Notes: generated by a model from the sequence alone, not told the origin. 64,000 bases of DNA from Xanthomonas melonis (GCF_020783655.1 NZ_JAJGQH010000003.1:124001-188000); one strand, 5' to 3'. Counted from the stretch's first letter, positions 45,091 through 56,147 are shown. Numbers and translations are program-made.

Positions 45091-45298
45091 AGGCACTCCT
45101 AAGGACGTCGCAATGACGCTGTCCCCGGGACCCGGCGGGCCCGCGGGTGGGCAGCGGGCCGCGTAGTGTACGGCGCTTCGTGGCGGTCCGCTGGTTTTAT
45201 CTGGCTGCCGTGCAGGCACGCCGTGGACGCCGCGTCAGCCAGCCCGAACAGGCGTTCGGGTAAGATCGCCTGCCCGCCTTCCCCGCCCCCGATCGCCC

Positions 45299-45628
45299 AT
45301 GTCCTGGTACGGAAAACTGCTCGGCGCATTGGCCGGCGCCCTGCTGTTTCGTGGCGCGCCCTTCGTGGGGCTGATGATCGGCCTGGCGATCGGGCACGCG
45401 GTGGACGCCGGCTGGTTCAAGCGCCGGGCGGAGAACCCGTACGAGGCGCTGGGGCTGGAGCCGGACGCCACCACTGCCGAGGTCGATCTGGCCTATCGCC
45501 GGCTGATGTCGCGCTACCACCCCGACAAGGTGGCCAATGCCGAGCCGGAGGCGCGCCGCCAGGCGGAGCGGAAGGCCAGCCAGATCAACGCTGCCTACGA
45601 CCGCATCCAGCGGATGCGCAAGCGCTGA
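45299..45628 (+). CDS. J-domain protein, DjlA-like short form
   Basis: A 109-residue protein: an N-terminal hydrophobic segment (LLGALAGALLFRGAPFVGLMIGLAIG, about residues 7-32) that likely anchors it in the inner membrane, followed by a J domain (about 47-105) with the HPD motif in SRYHPDK near residue 80. It has no TerB region, unlike full DjlA, so it is a truncated DjlA-type co-chaperone for DnaK. The gene follows purC divergently with an A/T-poor 200-bp spacer. Confidence 0.9.
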   Translation: MSWYGKLLGALAGALLFRGAPFVGLMIGLAIGHAVDAGWFKRRAENPYEALGLEPDATTAEVDLAYRRLMSRYHPDKVANAEPEARRQAERKASQINAAYDRIQRMRKR

Positions 45629-45709
45629 GCGCACGATGCCCGGCAGTCGCGCGGGCGCGCCATGGCCGCGTCGTCGGGCCTGACATGGCAGCCAGGCCCG
45701 GGGCATGCC

Positions 45710-46549
45710 TCAGAAGCGGTAGCCGACGGTCAGACGAACCGCATTGGTCGAAAAATCGGTATCGGTACGGCGCAGATCGGTGCCGGCCGGATTGACCCGC
45801 AGGAACGGATTGGTCGCCGGCGCAGTGCCCGGCCCGACGCGCACGCGGGTGTCGTCGTCCTGCAGGCGGGTGTACAGATACTCCACGCCCACCGAGACAT
45901 GGTCGCTCAAGCGCCGCTGCAGGCCGATGCCGGCCTGATAGCCATCGGCACTGTCGCCACCGCGGCCGGTGAAGCTGTTGGCGGTATTGCTGCTGGTGAA
46001 GCCGTGGTCGAACTCGCCGCGCGCCACGCCGGCGGTGACGTACGCCAGGTAATCGCCCTGCGCGCCGAACGCGTAGCCGAGACGGCCGCGCAATGCCGCG
46101 GTACGGTTGAGCTGGCGAGTGAAGGTGTACAGCGCCGGGGTGGTGCTGAAGGCGCTGACGCTGTCGCGGATATCGTTTCGGGTGTATTCGGCCACCACGC
46201 CGTAGACCCAGTTGCCGGCCTGCCAGTCGTAGCCCAGCCGCGCGCCGTACTCGGCACCGCCCTTGTCCTTGCTGCAGCCGTTGGCCGGGGTGCGTCCGGC
46301 CGCGGCGCCGCCGCAGAACCCGGGCGAAAACGCATCGGCACCGGTGGCGGTGCTGACCTGGTCGCCGTCGCGGCCGTTCAGATCGGTGTCGAAGCCGAAG
46401 CGGCCCCCAGAGACACCGGCCGGGTCGGCACCGCCGACATTGGCGCCTATGGAGAAGCCGGACCAGTCGGCCGGGCCGGATTGCGCCCAGGCCGTGGGGG
46501 CCAGGGCCAGCAGAACGAGGGCTGTGGAAGCGAGCGGGGTGGTTTTCAT
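45710..46549 (-). CDS. Outer-membrane beta-barrel protein (opacity/OmpW-like)
   Basis: A 279-residue porin-like protein with a signal peptide ending at AWAQ (about residue 23), then [13 protein letters not shown] at the start of an eight-strand barrel with alternating hydrophobic patterns ([45 protein letters not shown] at the C-terminus, ending in Phe). It belongs to the 27-kDa outer-membrane protein family (Omp25/31-like). A Cys pair in a loop (GFCGG, NGCSK) is unusual for a barrel. Its function is unknown. It lies alone between purC/J-domain and rpe regions. Confidence 0.88.
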   Translation of the reverse strand: MKTTPLASTALVLLALAPTAWAQSGPADWSGFSIGANVGGADPAGVSGGRFGFDTDLNGRDGDQVSTATGADAFSPGFCGGAAAGRTPANGCSKDKGGAEYGARLGYDWQAGNWVYGVVAEYTRNDIRDSVSAFSTTPALYTFTRQLNRTAALRGRLGYAFGAQGDYLAYVTAGVARGEFDHGFTSSNTANSFTGRGGDSADGYQAGIGLQRRLSDHVSVGVEYLYTRLQDDDTRVRVGPGTAPATNPFLRVNPAGTDLRRTDTDFSTNAVRLTVGYRF

Positions 46550-46680
46550 GTGGTCTCCTCGGATCGGGCGCGGCGCGCCGGTCTTGGAGCATACGCAGTC
46601 GAGTCCGCCACGGATGCATGCCTTTCCTCACACGGCAGCGGTTGCGACAATGGTCCATTCCGTCTTCCTACGAGCTGCCC

Positions 46681-47352
46681 ATGCAATCGACGGCGATCGC
46701 CCCGTCCATCCTGTCCGCCGATTTCGCCCGCCTGGGCGAGGAAGTGAACAACGTCCTGAAGGCCGGCGCCGACTGGGTGCACTTCGATGTGATGGACAAC
46801 CACTACGTGCCCAATCTCACCATCGGCCCGATGGTCTGCCAGGCGCTGCGCAAGCATGGCATCGTCGCGCCGATCGACGTGCACCTGATGGTCGAGCCGG
46901 TGGACCGCATCGTGCCGGATTTCGCGCAGGCAGGCGCCACCACCATCAGCTTCCATCCCGAAGCCAGCCGCCACGTGCATCGCACCATCCAGCTGATCAA
47001 GTCGCATGGCTGCCAGGCTGGCCTGGTGCTCAATCCGGCCACCCCGGTGGATATCCTGGATTGGGTGCTGCCGGAGCTGGACCTGGTGCTGGTGATGTCG
47101 GTCAATCCCGGTTTCGGCGGCCAGGCCTTCATTCCTTCCGCCCTGGACAAACTGCGCGCCATCCGCAGCCGGATCGACGCCACTGGCAAGCCGATCCGGC
47201 TGGAGATCGATGGCGGGGTCAAGGCCGACAACATCGGCGAGATCGCTGCGGCCGGGGCGGACACCTTCGTTGCCGGCTCGGCCATCTTCAATGCACCCGA
47301 CTATGCTCAGGTGATCGCGCAAATGCGCGCGGCAGTGGAGGCGGTGCGGTGA
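46681..47352 (+). CDS. rpe: Ribulose-phosphate 3-epimerase
   Basis: A 223-residue TIM-barrel enzyme of the pentose phosphate pathway. It starts [17 protein letters not shown] and contains [18 protein letters not shown], the metal-binding HLMVEP and HPEAS stretches and the final [10 protein letters not shown] with catalytic Asp. Length and motifs are normal. The ATG at 46681 was chosen because the first beta strand begins there; an upstream in-frame start adds 21 residues. Its stop overlaps the GNAT start by four bases (GTGA). Confidence 0.96.
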   Translation: MQSTAIAPSILSADFARLGEEVNNVLKAGADWVHFDVMDNHYVPNLTIGPMVCQALRKHGIVAPIDVHLMVEPVDRIVPDFAQAGATTISFHPEASRHVHRTIQLIKSHGCQAGLVLNPATPVDILDWVLPELDLVLVMSVNPGFGGQAFIPSALDKLRAIRSRIDATGKPIRLEIDGGVKADNIGEIAAAGADTFVAGSAIFNAPDYAQVIAQMRAAVEAVR

Positions 47353-47840
47353 GCCCGGCCACCCCGCGCATCCGCACCGCCACGCCAGACGATGTGCCGC
47401 TGCTGCATGAGCTGATCACGGCGCTTGCGGTCTACGAGCGCGAGCCGGAGGCGGTGAAGGCCGGCCCCGACGATCTGCGCGCCAGCCTGTTCGGCGACGC
47501 CGCCACCGCGCACGCGCTGATCTGCGAACAGGATGGCCAGGCGCTGGGATTTGCGGTGTATTTCTTCAATTACTCCACCTGGCTGGGCCGCAACGGCCTG
47601 TATCTGGAAGACCTTTTCGTGCGGCCGGAAGCGCGCGGCAAGGGCGCGGGCCTGGCGCTGTTGCGGCACCTGGCACAGCTGGCCGTGCAGCGCGGCTGCG
47701 GGCGTTTCGAATGGTTGGTGCTGGACTGGAACCAGCCGGCGATCGATTTCTACCAGGCGGTGGGCGCCCGCCCGATGGATGGCTGGACCGTCTACCGGCT
47801 CGACGGCGAGCGTCTGGCCGCCTTTGCCGCCAGCGGTTGA
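47349..47840 (+). CDS. GNAT family N-acetyltransferase (Spd/SSAT-like)
   Basis: A 163-residue acetyltransferase. It starts with GTG at 47349, which overlaps the rpe stop. The acetyl-CoA pyrophosphate loop is visible in [21 protein letters not shown] (R/QxxGxG/A), and the family-specific strand YLEDLFV and [14 protein letters not shown] match diamine/spermine acetyltransferase-like GNATs. Coupled translation with rpe suggests a shared operon, but not a shared pathway. The acetyl acceptor is unknown. Confidence 0.9.
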   Translation: MSPATPRIRTATPDDVPLLHELITALAVYEREPEAVKAGPDDLRASLFGDAATAHALICEQDGQALGFAVYFFNYSTWLGRNGLYLEDLFVRPEARGKGAGLALLRHLAQLAVQRGCGRFEWLVLDWNQPAIDFYQAVGARPMDGWTVYRLDGERLAAFAASG

Positions 47841-47880
47841 GTGGGGCTGGCGCACGCGAATCGACGCCGCGTGCAGGAAA

Positions 47881-47908
47881 GAAGGCCGCCCCGATTGGAG
47901 CGGCCTTC
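47881..47908. terminator. Stem-loop between GNAT and lipid kinase genes
   Basis: Perfect 9-bp stem GAAGGCCGC / GCGGCCTTC with a 10-base loop. No T-run follows on the plus strand; on the minus strand the sequence after it is TTCTTTCC. It is possibly a weak terminator. Confidence 0.4.
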
Positions 47909-48079
47909 GGAAGATTGGAGGCTGATCCTGCCTCCGCCCGTCGTCCCTGCTATGGCCTTCCATGTTCCGGATGGACGATGACACCGGCATGACAGCCGCA
48001 GCAGCCTGCGTATTCACGATTCCCGCATTGCTGCGCTGCTAGCCTGCGTGGACCTTCATCTCCAGTATCGGCAGTGCGC

Positions 48080-49009
48080 ATGGTCCCGTCCCACTGGCGA
48101 TTGATCCTCAACGGCAAATCCACCGACAACGAGGAGCTGCGGCAGGCGGTGGGCAGCCTGCGCAAACGTGGCATCCGGCTGGAGGTGCGGGTGACCTGGG
48201 AAGAGGGCGATGCCGAGCGCTATGTCGCCGAAGCGGTGCGCGACGGCGTGCAGACCGTGGTGGCCGCTGGCGGGGACGGCACCTTGAGCGAAGTGGCGGC
48301 CGCGCTTGCGCACCACGACGGCGATGCGGCCATACTGCCTTCGCTGGGCCTGGTGCCGCTGGGCACTGCCAACGACTTCGCCACCGCCGCCGCATTGCCG
48401 ATCGAACCCTTCGAGGCGCTCAGCCTGATCGCCAACCGCCCGGCGCAGGCAATCGACCTGCTGCGGCTGGATACCGCGCACGGGCCGCACTGGTGTGCAA
48501 ACGTCGCCAGCGGCGGCTTCGGCACCCAGGTCACCGTGGAAACCGACGAGGGACTGAAGAAGATGCTCGGCGGGCTGGCCTACCTGATCACCGGCATGTC
48601 GCGGCTGGGACGGATCGAGCCGATCGGCGCCCGTTTCAGCGGGCCGGACTTCGCATGGCAGGGCGAGTTCATCGCACTTGGCCTGGGCAACGGGCGCCAG
48701 GCCGGCGGCGGTCAGGCACTGTGCCCGGATGCGCTGATCGACGATGGCCTGCTCGACGTCACCATCGTGCCTGCGCTCAACGGCGAGGTGGCGGCCACGC
48801 TCGGCACCCTGGTTACCAGCGGCAAGCAGGCCGCGCTGGAACGCGTGGCCGTGCGCGCCCGGGTGCCGTGGCTGGAGATCGTCTCCCACCAACCACTGAC
48901 CTTGAATCTGGACGGCGAACCGGAGACGTCGCTGCAGTTCCGCATCGACTGCGTCCCGGCGCGGTTGCGCATGCACTTGCCCGCCGAGTGCCCGCTGCTC
49001 AGGGGATGA
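48080..49009 (+). CDS. YegS-like lipid kinase (diacylglycerol kinase catalytic domain)
   Basis: A 309-residue kinase. The N-terminal diacylglycerol-kinase domain has [11 protein letters not shown] (the GGDGT nucleotide motif near residue 55), then [10 protein letters not shown]; the C-terminal beta domain holds [12 protein letters not shown] and [10 protein letters not shown] with [10 protein letters not shown], typical of YegS/BmrU family members that phosphorylate lipids or related substrates in the cytoplasm. Phosphatidylglycerol or diacylglycerol is possible; not shown here. The ATG at 48080 was chosen over the GTG two codons earlier (48074). Confidence 0.9.
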   Translation: MVPSHWRLILNGKSTDNEELRQAVGSLRKRGIRLEVRVTWEEGDAERYVAEAVRDGVQTVVAAGGDGTLSEVAAALAHHDGDAAILPSLGLVPLGTANDFATAAALPIEPFEALSLIANRPAQAIDLLRLDTAHGPHWCANVASGGFGTQVTVETDEGLKKMLGGLAYLITGMSRLGRIEPIGARFSGPDFAWQGEFIALGLGNGRQAGGGQALCPDALIDDGLLDVTIVPALNGEVAATLGTLVTSGKQAALERVAVRARVPWLEIVSHQPLTLNLDGEPETSLQFRIDCVPARLRMHLPAECPLLRG

Positions 49010-49144
49010 TGGTGTAAGTCGGGAATTGAAAAACCTGGCACGCCGCTCGGTGAGCCGGGTAATGCTGCCGTTCCCGGCCGCACCCACTCCGCACTCTCGA
49101 GCGCTTTTCGCCTTCACCCGCTGCCCTCGGCCAAACAGTTGCGC

Positions 49145-49150
49145 TACAGT
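49145..49150 (+). promoter_or_regulatory. Candidate -10 box of the trpE leader
   Basis: TACAGT matches the TATAAT consensus at four of six positions, but no convincing -35 is present (CTGCCC lies 18 bp upstream). If used, transcription would begin at about 49157, the first base of the leader frame, giving a leaderless small message. Confidence 0.3.
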
Positions 49151-49156
49151 AGCCGT

Positions 49157-49303
49157 GTGTCCCGCCTGACGACCCCACGCTCCTTCTCTTCCGCTCGCCG
49201 CTGGTGGCGATGGTGGCCTGTTGCCGTCGTCCGCCCCGTCACAGAGTCCCGGAAGGAAAGTCGTCTTGATCACTGCAGAGCAGTTCCAGCGCCAGGCCGC
49301 TGA
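49157..49303 (+). CDS. Candidate trpE leader peptide with WWRWW motif
   Basis: A 49-codon frame from GTG 49157 to TGA 49301-49303, out of frame with trpE and overlapping its start by 38 bases. Codons 16-20 read TGG TGG CGA TGG TGG, giving Trp-Trp-Arg-Trp-Trp, four Trp in five residues. The peptide is basic and short as leader peptides are, but longer than typical and with no separate ribosome site. There is no nearby terminator after the Trp codons. I consider it a candidate for Trp-dependent stalling control; chance is possible in this GC-rich DNA. Confidence 0.45.
   Translation: MSRLTTPRSFSSARRWWRWWPVAVVRPVTESRKESRLDHCRAVPAPGR
49183..49260 (+). promoter_or_regulatory. Candidate anti-Shine-Dalgarno hairpin controlling trpE
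   Basis: Segment 49183-49193 (CTTCTCTTCCG) pairs with 49250-49260 (CGGAAGGAAAG, the trpE ribosome site): ten of eleven positions pair, one as a G-U, with a single C-A mismatch. The upstream arm lies immediately before the Trp codons of the leader (49202-49216), so a ribosome stalled there would cover it. Confidence 0.45.
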
Positions 49304-50741
49304 AGGCCATACCCGCATCCCCGTCATCCGCGAAGTCCTGTCCGACCTGGACACGCCGCTGTCGGTCTATCTGAAGCTCGCAGACGGCGCCTACACCTAT
49401 CTGTTCGAATCGGTCGAAGGCGGTGAGCGCTTCGGGCGTTACTCCATCATCGGTTTGCCGGCACGGCGCGTGTACAGCTTCCGGGGCCACACGCTGGAGG
49501 TCAGCGAACACGGCGAAGTCATCGACAGCCGACAGGTCGCCGATCCGCTGGCCGAAGTCGACGCACTGCGTGCCGAGCATTCGGTGCCGCAGCTCGACGG
49601 GTTGCCTGGCTTCACCGGTGGGCTGGTCGGCTGGTTCGGTTTCGAATGCATCCAGTACATCGAACCGCGCCTGGGTATCGGCGACAAACCCGACGAGCTG
49701 GGCACCCCGGACATCCTGCTGATGCTCTCCGAAGAGCTGGCGGTGTTCGATAACCTCAAGGGGCGGCTGTACCTGATCGTGCACGCCGACCCGCGCCAGC
49801 CGCAGGCCTTCGTACGCGCCAATCGGCGCCTGGACGAACTGGCGCACCGCCTGCGGCAGGGTGGCGCCGGCTATCCGCAGGCGCAGATTTCCGAGGCGAT
49901 CGACGAAGCCGATTTCCGATCCTCGTTCACCCGCGAGCAATACCACGCGGTGGTGCGCAAGGCGCAGGAATACGTGCGTGCCGGCGACATCTTCCAGGTC
50001 GTGCCCTCGCAACGCCTGCGCGTGCCGTTCCGCGCACGCCCGGTGGACGTGTACCGGGCATTGCGCGCATTGAATCCTTCGCCGTACATGTATTTCCTCG
50101 ATGTCGGCGGCACCCAGGTGGTCGGTTCCTCGCCGGAGATCCTTGCGCGGCTGCGCGATGGCGTGGTCACCGTGCGCCCGATCGCCGGCACCCGCCCGCG
50201 CGGGGCCACACCGGAGCTGGACAAGGCGCTGGAAGCCGAGCTGCTGGCCGACCCGAAGGAGCGTGCCGAGCACGTGATGCTGATCGATCTGGGCCGCAAC
50301 GATGTGGGACGCGTGGCCGAGCCGGGCACGGTCAAGGTGGGCGAGCAGTTCGTGATCGAACGCTATAGCCACGTCATGCACATCGTCAGCGAAGTCACCG
50401 GTACGCTCAAGGCCGGGCTGACGTACAGCGATGTGCTGCGCGCGACCTTTCCGGCCGGCACCGTCAGCGGCGCACCGAAAATCCGCGCACTGGAAATCAT
50501 CCGCGAGCTGGAGCCGGTCAAGCGCAACGTGTATTCCGGCGCAGTGGGCTACATCGGCTGGCATGGCGATGCCGACACCGCCATCGCCATCCGCACAGCA
50601 GTGATCCAGGACGGCTACCTGTACGTGCAGGCCGGCGGTGGCGTGGTCTACGACTCCGATCCCGACCTGGAATGGCAGGAAACCATGAACAAGGGCCGCG
50701 CGCTGTTTCGCGCCGTGGCCCAGGCGGCCAAGGGGCTGTGA
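49266..50741 (+). CDS. trpE: Anthranilate synthase component I
   Basis: A 491-residue chorismate-utilising enzyme, first step of tryptophan synthesis. Conserved stretches: feedback-site region [18 protein letters not shown] near residue 48 (LLES-type Trp-binding motif), [10 protein letters not shown] and VGSSPEIL near residue 290, [17 protein letters not shown] and [17 protein letters not shown] in the chorismate domain. I chose TTG 49266: a GGAAGGA site lies 8 bases upstream and the chain then starts [14 protein letters not shown], giving the length usual for this group; earlier in-frame starts lack such a site. Its stop overlaps the next gene (TGATG). Confidence 0.95.
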   Translation: MITAEQFQRQAAEGHTRIPVIREVLSDLDTPLSVYLKLADGAYTYLFESVEGGERFGRYSIIGLPARRVYSFRGHTLEVSEHGEVIDSRQVADPLAEVDALRAEHSVPQLDGLPGFTGGLVGWFGFECIQYIEPRLGIGDKPDELGTPDILLMLSEELAVFDNLKGRLYLIVHADPRQPQAFVRANRRLDELAHRLRQGGAGYPQAQISEAIDEADFRSSFTREQYHAVVRKAQEYVRAGDIFQVVPSQRLRVPFRARPVDVYRALRALNPSPYMYFLDVGGTQVVGSSPEILARLRDGVVTVRPIAGTRPRGATPELDKALEAELLADPKERAEHVMLIDLGRNDVGRVAEPGTVKVGEQFVIERYSHVMHIVSEVTGTLKAGLTYSDVLRATFPAGTVSGAPKIRALEIIRELEPVKRNVYSGAVGYIGWHGDADTAIAIRTAVIQDGYLYVQAGGGVVYDSDPDLEWQETMNKGRALFRAVAQAAKGL

Positions 50742-51802
50742 TGGACGGGCAGGGCAGCGCTGCGCGCACCGGTTTTCGCAACGACTACAGCGAAGGCGCG
50801 CATCCGCGTCTGTTGCAGGCGATGGCGATGGCGAGCGCCGAGCAGAACGCCGGCTATGGCACCGATCGGCACAGCGCGCGCGCGGTTGCGCTGATCCGCA
50901 GCGCCATCGCGCAACCGCAGGCAGACGTGCATCTGCTGGTCGGCGGCACGCAGACCAATCTGATCGCCATCAGTGCGTTCCTGCGCCCGCATCAGGCAGT
51001 CATCGCAGTGGAGGCCGCCCACATCGCCACCCACGAGACTGGTGCCATCGAAGCCACTGGCCACAAGGTGCTGACCGTACCGGCGCCGTACGACAAGCTG
51101 ACGCCTGCACTGATCCAGCCGGTGCTGGCCGTGCACAGCAACGAACACATGGTGCAGCCGCGGCTGGTCTACATTTCCAACAGCACCGAAAGCGGCACCA
51201 TCTATACGCGTGCCGAACTCCAGGCGCTCTCGCAGTTCTGCCGCGCACACGACCTGCTGCTGTATCTGGACGGCGCACGCCTGGGCGCGGCATTGACCGC
51301 CGACGGCAACGACCTGGACCTGCCCAGCATCGCCGCCTTGACCGACGCGTTCTATATCGGCGGCACCAAGAACGGCGCACTGCTCGGCGAAGCGCTGGTC
51401 ATCGTCGATCCCGCGCTGCAGGTGGATCTGCGCTACCTGATCAAGCAGCGCGGCGCGCTGTTGGCCAAGGGCATGGTGCTGGGCGCGCAGTTCGCAGCCT
51501 TGTTCGAAGACGGCTTGTTCTTCGAACTGGCTGCGCACGCCAACGCCATGGCGCAGCGCCTGCGTGCCGGCCTGCTGGCCGCGGGCGTGGAATTCACCAG
51601 CGACTCGCCGACCAATCAGCAGTTCATTGCCGTCAGTGCGCAACAGGCTGCACAGCTGGCGCAACGCTACGACTTCGAGCGCTGGGAAGTCCGCGCCGAT
51701 GGCAGCCAGGTGATTCGCTTCGTCACCTCGTGGGCAACTAAGGCAGACGCGGTCGATCGCTTGTGTGCGGATGTGGCGGCGCTGCAGTGCCGCGTGTCGT
51801 GA
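50741..51802 (+). CDS. Threonine aldolase / beta-eliminating lyase family PLP enzyme
   Basis: A 353-residue fold-type I PLP enzyme of the low-specificity L-threonine aldolase family. It opens FRNDYSEGAHPRLLQAM, with YLDGARLGAAL (aspartate of the PLP site, near residue 183) and IGGTKNGALLGEA, where the Lys of GTKN holds the cofactor (about residue 210). The end of trpE and its ATG overlap (TGATG), so it is coupled with trpE. A role in tryptophan metabolism is not expected; a shared transcript is inferred. Activity on threonine or allo-threonine is family inference. Confidence 0.9.
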   Translation: MDGQGSAARTGFRNDYSEGAHPRLLQAMAMASAEQNAGYGTDRHSARAVALIRSAIAQPQADVHLLVGGTQTNLIAISAFLRPHQAVIAVEAAHIATHETGAIEATGHKVLTVPAPYDKLTPALIQPVLAVHSNEHMVQPRLVYISNSTESGTIYTRAELQALSQFCRAHDLLLYLDGARLGAALTADGNDLDLPSIAALTDAFYIGGTKNGALLGEALVIVDPALQVDLRYLIKQRGALLAKGMVLGAQFAALFEDGLFFELAAHANAMAQRLRAGLLAAGVEFTSDSPTNQQFIAVSAQQAAQLAQRYDFERWEVRADGSQVIRFVTSWATKADAVDRLCADVAALQCRVS

Positions 51803-51833
51803 GCATGCGCATCATTCACCACGGAGAAGGCAG

Positions 51834-52589
51834 ATGAAGCAACTGATGCGTTGGATGCTCGTGGCACTCACGGCATTGCCGATGTTTGCGGTTGCGCAGG
51901 TCAACAGCCTGCCATCGCTGCCGCATTTGTTGGTGAAGGGGCAGGCCAATCGTACGGTCATGCCCGACCGATTTTCGCTGACGATCGCTCTGCGCGCGGT
52001 CGATGCGCAGCCAGACGTCGCGCGCAAGCGCGTGCAGGTATCGGCAGAACACATCCTCTCGGCGATGAAGTTGCATCACGTGCGCAAAGACAGCATCGAT
52101 GCTTCGTCGCTGCAGATCCAGCCCAGCTACAGCTATCTGCAGGATGGCCATCGCAAGTTCGACGGCAGCGAAGTCAAACGCAGCATCGCCGGTACCTTCG
52201 CGTCGCTCGAGGATGCGCGCCAGTTCCTGGCCGAACTGAAGACGAGCAGCGAAGTCGAACTGTCGGGTATAACGACGTCCTACAGCAAGGAAGGCGAAGT
52301 GCGCGCGCAACTCAAGCGCGAAGCAGCCACGCAGACGCGCGTGTCTGCCGAGGAGTTGGCCAAGGCCTACGGCGTGCGTGTCCAGGGGCTTTACACGATC
52401 TCCGATGTCGCGCCGAACTTCGCCTATGGCGTGCAGGCGGGGCACTGGCCGGTGCCGCGCACGCTCTCCCCGGGCTCCCCGCCTCCTCCGGCAGCGGCTG
52501 CACTCGGTGCAGCCCGGGTCGATGCGCTGGAGGCCGGCAGCGTCCTTCTTTCCGAAAACATCTATGCGGTCTTCCTGATCGCGCAATGA
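51834..52589 (+). CDS. SIMPL domain-containing periplasmic protein
   Basis: A 251-residue protein with a signal peptide ([22 protein letters not shown]) and a SIMPL/DUF541 domain. The signature [24 protein letters not shown] appears near residue 40 and the second repeat [13 protein letters not shown] near 145; the C-terminal [12 protein letters not shown] closes the fold. It is periplasmic. The family includes the oxidative-stress protein YggE; a role here is unknown. A GGAGAAGG site precedes the ATG. It is placed between trpE and trpG, which is unusual. Confidence 0.9.
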   Translation: MKQLMRWMLVALTALPMFAVAQVNSLPSLPHLLVKGQANRTVMPDRFSLTIALRAVDAQPDVARKRVQVSAEHILSAMKLHHVRKDSIDASSLQIQPSYSYLQDGHRKFDGSEVKRSIAGTFASLEDARQFLAELKTSSEVELSGITTSYSKEGEVRAQLKREAATQTRVSAEELAKAYGVRVQGLYTISDVAPNFAYGVQAGHWPVPRTLSPGSPPPPAAAALGAARVDALEAGSVLLSENIYAVFLIAQ

Positions 52590-52599
52590 GTCCCTTGCC

Positions 52600-53177
<578 letters not shown>

Positions 53178-53178
<1 letters not shown>

Positions 53179-53423
53179 TGCGTCGCCTGCTGCCGGCATG
53201 CATCGCAGCGATGGGGCTGCTGTTGGCCGCACAGGCCACGGCGCAGCCGCCGTCGACCGCCTGTGCTGCGCAGGCGCTCGCACAGGCCGCGAAACCGCTG
53301 GTTTCCCATGTCGGCAGCGCGGGCGCGCGCATGCGGATGGACGCCGCCGATAGGACCGACGGCCTGCCGATGGGGCAGCAAATCCTCGACGACGCCGAGC
53401 TCCGAATCAATCAGGCCAGGTGA
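53178..53423 (+). CDS. Small exported protein of unknown function
   Basis: An 81-residue protein with a clear signal peptide (MRRLLPACIAAMGLLLAAQ, cleavage near ATA-QP). The mature part is ~57 residues with one Cys (TACAAQ), a GARMRMDAADRTDG stretch and an end ILDDAELRINQAR. I do not recognise a family. Its ATG overlaps the trpG stop and its stop overlaps the next GTG, so it is translated in the operon. Periplasmic location is predicted; a link with tryptophan synthesis is unlikely from sequence and may be positional only. Confidence 0.75.
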
Positions 53424-54091
53424 CCGCAATGCCGCTCTCTCCCCAAGCCAGCCCGCTGCCGGCCACCGAATCCCTCCAGGGCTTCCACTTCTACGAACCC
53501 GCCCACGGACACGGCCTGCCGCACGATCCGTTCAATGCCATCGTCGGGCCGCGTCCGATCGGCTGGATCGGCACACGCAATGCCGAGGGCATCGCCAACC
53601 TGGCGCCTTACAGTTTCTTCAACGCCTTCAACTATGTGCCGCCGATCGTCGGTTTCGCCAGCACCGGCTGGAAGGACAGCGTGCGCAACATCGAGGCCAC
53701 CGGGCAGTTCACCTGGAATCTGGCGACGCGCCCGTTGGCCGAGGCGATGAATGCCAGCGCGGCGATCGTGCCTGCGGAGGTGGACGAGTTCGTGCTGGCC
53801 GGTGTGCAAGCGGCGCCGTCGCGGTTGATCGATGCGCCGCGAGTGGCCGCCAGCCCGGTCAGTTTCGAGTGCCGGCTGAGCCAGTTGCTACGCCTGCAGC
53901 GCGCCGATGGGCAGCAGGTCGATACCTGGCTGGTGCTGGGCGAGGTTGTGGCCGTGCACCTGGCCCACGCCGCGCTACAGGACGGCATCTACGATCCTGC
54001 GCGTGTGCAGACCATCCTGCGCGCGGGCGGCCCCGCCGACTACTTCGAAGTACAGGAACAGGCGCGTTTCCGCATGCAACGCCCGGGCTGA
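53420..54091 (+). CDS. Flavin reductase-like domain protein
   Basis: A 223-residue FMN-binding protein of the flavin reductase/split-barrel family. The core reads AIVGPRPIGWIGTRNAEGIANLAPYSFFNAFNYVPP near residues 38-75, followed by TGQFTWNL and the barrel end. It may reduce FMN for a partner monooxygenase, but no partner gene is here. The GTG at 53420 overlaps the upstream stop; an ATG at 53429 is an alternative that removes three residues. It sits between trpG and trpD. Confidence 0.88.
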   Translation: MTAMPLSPQASPLPATESLQGFHFYEPAHGHGLPHDPFNAIVGPRPIGWIGTRNAEGIANLAPYSFFNAFNYVPPIVGFASTGWKDSVRNIEATGQFTWNLATRPLAEAMNASAAIVPAEVDEFVLAGVQAAPSRLIDAPRVAASPVSFECRLSQLLRLQRADGQQVDTWLVLGEVVAVHLAHAALQDGIYDPARVQTILRAGGPADYFEVQEQARFRMQRPG

Positions 54092-54172
54092 GCGCCAGCG
54101 TCGTCACCCAATGCCGAACGTGCGGCCATCGGCGCACGTCATTCCCTCTCCCGCACTCCTCCGGTTTTATCC

Positions 54173-55210
54173 ATGCCCATCACGCCGCAAGAAGCCCTGC
54201 AACGCACCATCGAACATCGCGAGATCTTCCACGACGAAATGGTCGCGCTGATGCGGCAGATCATGCGTGGCGAGGTCTCGGACACGATGGTCGCCGCCAT
54301 CCTCACCGGGCTGCGGGTCAAGAAGGAGACCGTCGGCGAAATCGCTGGCGCGGCTACCGTGATGCGCGAGTTCTCGCGCCGCGTGGAGGTGAGCGATCGC
54401 CGGCACATGGTCGATATCGTCGGCACCGGCGGCGATGGCTCGCACACCTTCAACATCTCCACCTGCGCGATGTTCGTCGCGGCGGCCGCCGGCGCCAAGG
54501 TAGCCAAGCACGGCAATCGCAGCGTCTCGTCCAAGTCCGGCAGCGCCGATGCGCTGGAGGCGCTGGGCGCGGTGATCGACCTGCAACCCGAGCAGGTCGC
54601 CGCGTCGCTTGCGCAGACCGGTATCGGCTTCATGTATGCGCCAGTGCATCACCCGGCCATGAAGGTGGTGGCGCCGGTGCGCCGCGAAATGGGCGTACGC
54701 ACCATCTTCAACATCCTCGGCCCGCTGACCAACCCGGCCGGCTCGCCGAACATCCTGATGGGCGTGTTCCATCCGGATCTGGTCGGCATCCAGGCACGCG
54801 TGCTGCAGGAGCTGGGCGCCGAGCGCGCGCTGGTGGTGTGGGGGCGCGATGGCATGGACGAACTATCGCTCGGTGCCGGCACCCTGGTCGGCGAGCTGCG
54901 CGATGGCCAGGTGTGCGAGTACGAAGTGCATCCGGAGGATTTCGGCATCGCCATGTCGGCCAGCCGCAATCTCAAGGTGGCCGACGCCGCGCAGTCGCGC
55001 ACGATGCTGCTGCAGGTACTGGACAACGTCCCCGGCCCGGCGCTGGACATCGTCGCGCTCAACGCGGGTGCGGCGCTGTACGTGGCCGGTGTGGCCGACA
55101 GCATCGCCGACGGTGTCCTGCGTGCGCGGGCGGCACTGGCAGACGGCTCGGCCCGCGCCAGGCTGGATGCCTATGTCGCCTTCACCCGCCAGGTCGCCGC
55201 GCAGGCGTGA
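54173..55210 (+). CDS. trpD: Anthranilate phosphoribosyltransferase
   Basis: A 345-residue class III phosphoribosyltransferase that joins anthranilate to PRPP. The PRPP/Mg motif [11 protein letters not shown] is near residue 84, [18 protein letters not shown] near residue 112, and the N-terminal helical domain [19 protein letters not shown] opens the chain. Length is typical. It is 80 bp after the flavin reductase gene, 140 bp before trpC, and in the same direction, so the trpGDC section may be one transcript. Confidence 0.96.
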   Translation: MPITPQEALQRTIEHREIFHDEMVALMRQIMRGEVSDTMVAAILTGLRVKKETVGEIAGAATVMREFSRRVEVSDRRHMVDIVGTGGDGSHTFNISTCAMFVAAAAGAKVAKHGNRSVSSKSGSADALEALGAVIDLQPEQVAASLAQTGIGFMYAPVHHPAMKVVAPVRREMGVRTIFNILGPLTNPAGSPNILMGVFHPDLVGIQARVLQELGAERALVVWGRDGMDELSLGAGTLVGELRDGQVCEYEVHPEDFGIAMSASRNLKVADAAQSRTMLLQVLDNVPGPALDIVALNAGAALYVAGVADSIADGVLRARAALADGSARARLDAYVAFTRQVAAQA

Positions 55211-55349
55211 TCGCATACCGCCGCAATGTCCCGGCAATCGAGGCGGCGGCATTCTTGTCTCCCGCCGGTGCGCTGCGCGCGTTGGCGCGTCGTCCCAGCG
55301 CGGTGTGGCCGACTTGACCGATAATGCCAGCCCGCCAGGACCCGATACG

Positions 55350-56147
55350 ATGAGCGACATCCTCAACACCATCCTTGCCCGCAAGGCCGAAGAAGTCGCC
55401 GAGCGCAATACGCGCGTGCCGCTGGCCGAACTGGTCGCGCGGTGTGCCGACCTGCCACCCACGCGCGGCTTTGCCGCCGCCATGCAGGCCAGCATCGCGG
55501 CCGGCGATGCGGCGGTGATCGCCGAAGTGAAGAAGGCCAGCCCGTCCAAGGGCGTGATCCGGCCGGATTTTCATCCCGCCGATATCGCGGTCAGCTACGA
55601 GTTCGGCGGCGCCAGCTGCCTGTCGGTGCTGACCGATGTGGACTTCTTCCAGGGCGCCGATGCCTATCTGCGGCAGGCGCGCGATGCCTGCACGCTGCCG
55701 GTGCTGCGCAAGGATTTCACCGTGGATCCCTATCAGATCTACGAGGCGCGCGCGCTCGGCGCCGATTGCATCCTGCTGATCGTCTCGGCACTGGAAGACG
55801 CGCAGCTGGCCGAGCTGTCCGGGCTGGCCATGCAACTGGAGCTGGATGTGCTGGTGGAAGTGCACGATATCGACGAGCTCGAGCGCGCGGTGCAGGTGCC
55901 GGTGCCGTTGATCGGCATCAACAACCGCAACCTGCGCACCTTCGAAGTCTCGCTGCAGACCACGCTGGACATGCGCGCGGCGGTGCCGCGCGACCGCATC
56001 CTGGTCACCGAGAGCGGCATCGTCACCCCCGACGATGTGCAATTGATGCGCCGCAACGGTGTGAACGCGTTTCTGGTCGGCGAGACCTTCATGCGCGCAC
56101 CCGAACCCGGCGAGTCGTTGCGTCAGCTATTCTTCGCGCATGACTGA
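55350..56147 (+). CDS. trpC: Indole-3-glycerol phosphate synthase
   Basis: A 265-residue TIM barrel that closes the indole ring. Motifs: [12 protein letters not shown] at the N-terminus, [15 protein letters not shown] with the catalytic Lys near residue 54, [22 protein letters not shown] near residue 115, and [12 protein letters not shown] and LVTESGI later. All are intact and the length fits TrpC alone, with no TrpF fusion. The next gene starts inside its last codons (8-base overlap). Confidence 0.96.
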   Translation: MSDILNTILARKAEEVAERNTRVPLAELVARCADLPPTRGFAAAMQASIAAGDAAVIAEVKKASPSKGVIRPDFHPADIAVSYEFGGASCLSVLTDVDFFQGADAYLRQARDACTLPVLRKDFTVDPYQIYEARALGADCILLIVSALEDAQLAELSGLAMQLELDVLVEVHDIDELERAVQVPVPLIGINNRNLRTFEVSLQTTLDMRAAVPRDRILVTESGIVTPDDVQLMRRNGVNAFLVGETFMRAPEPGESLRQLFFAHD

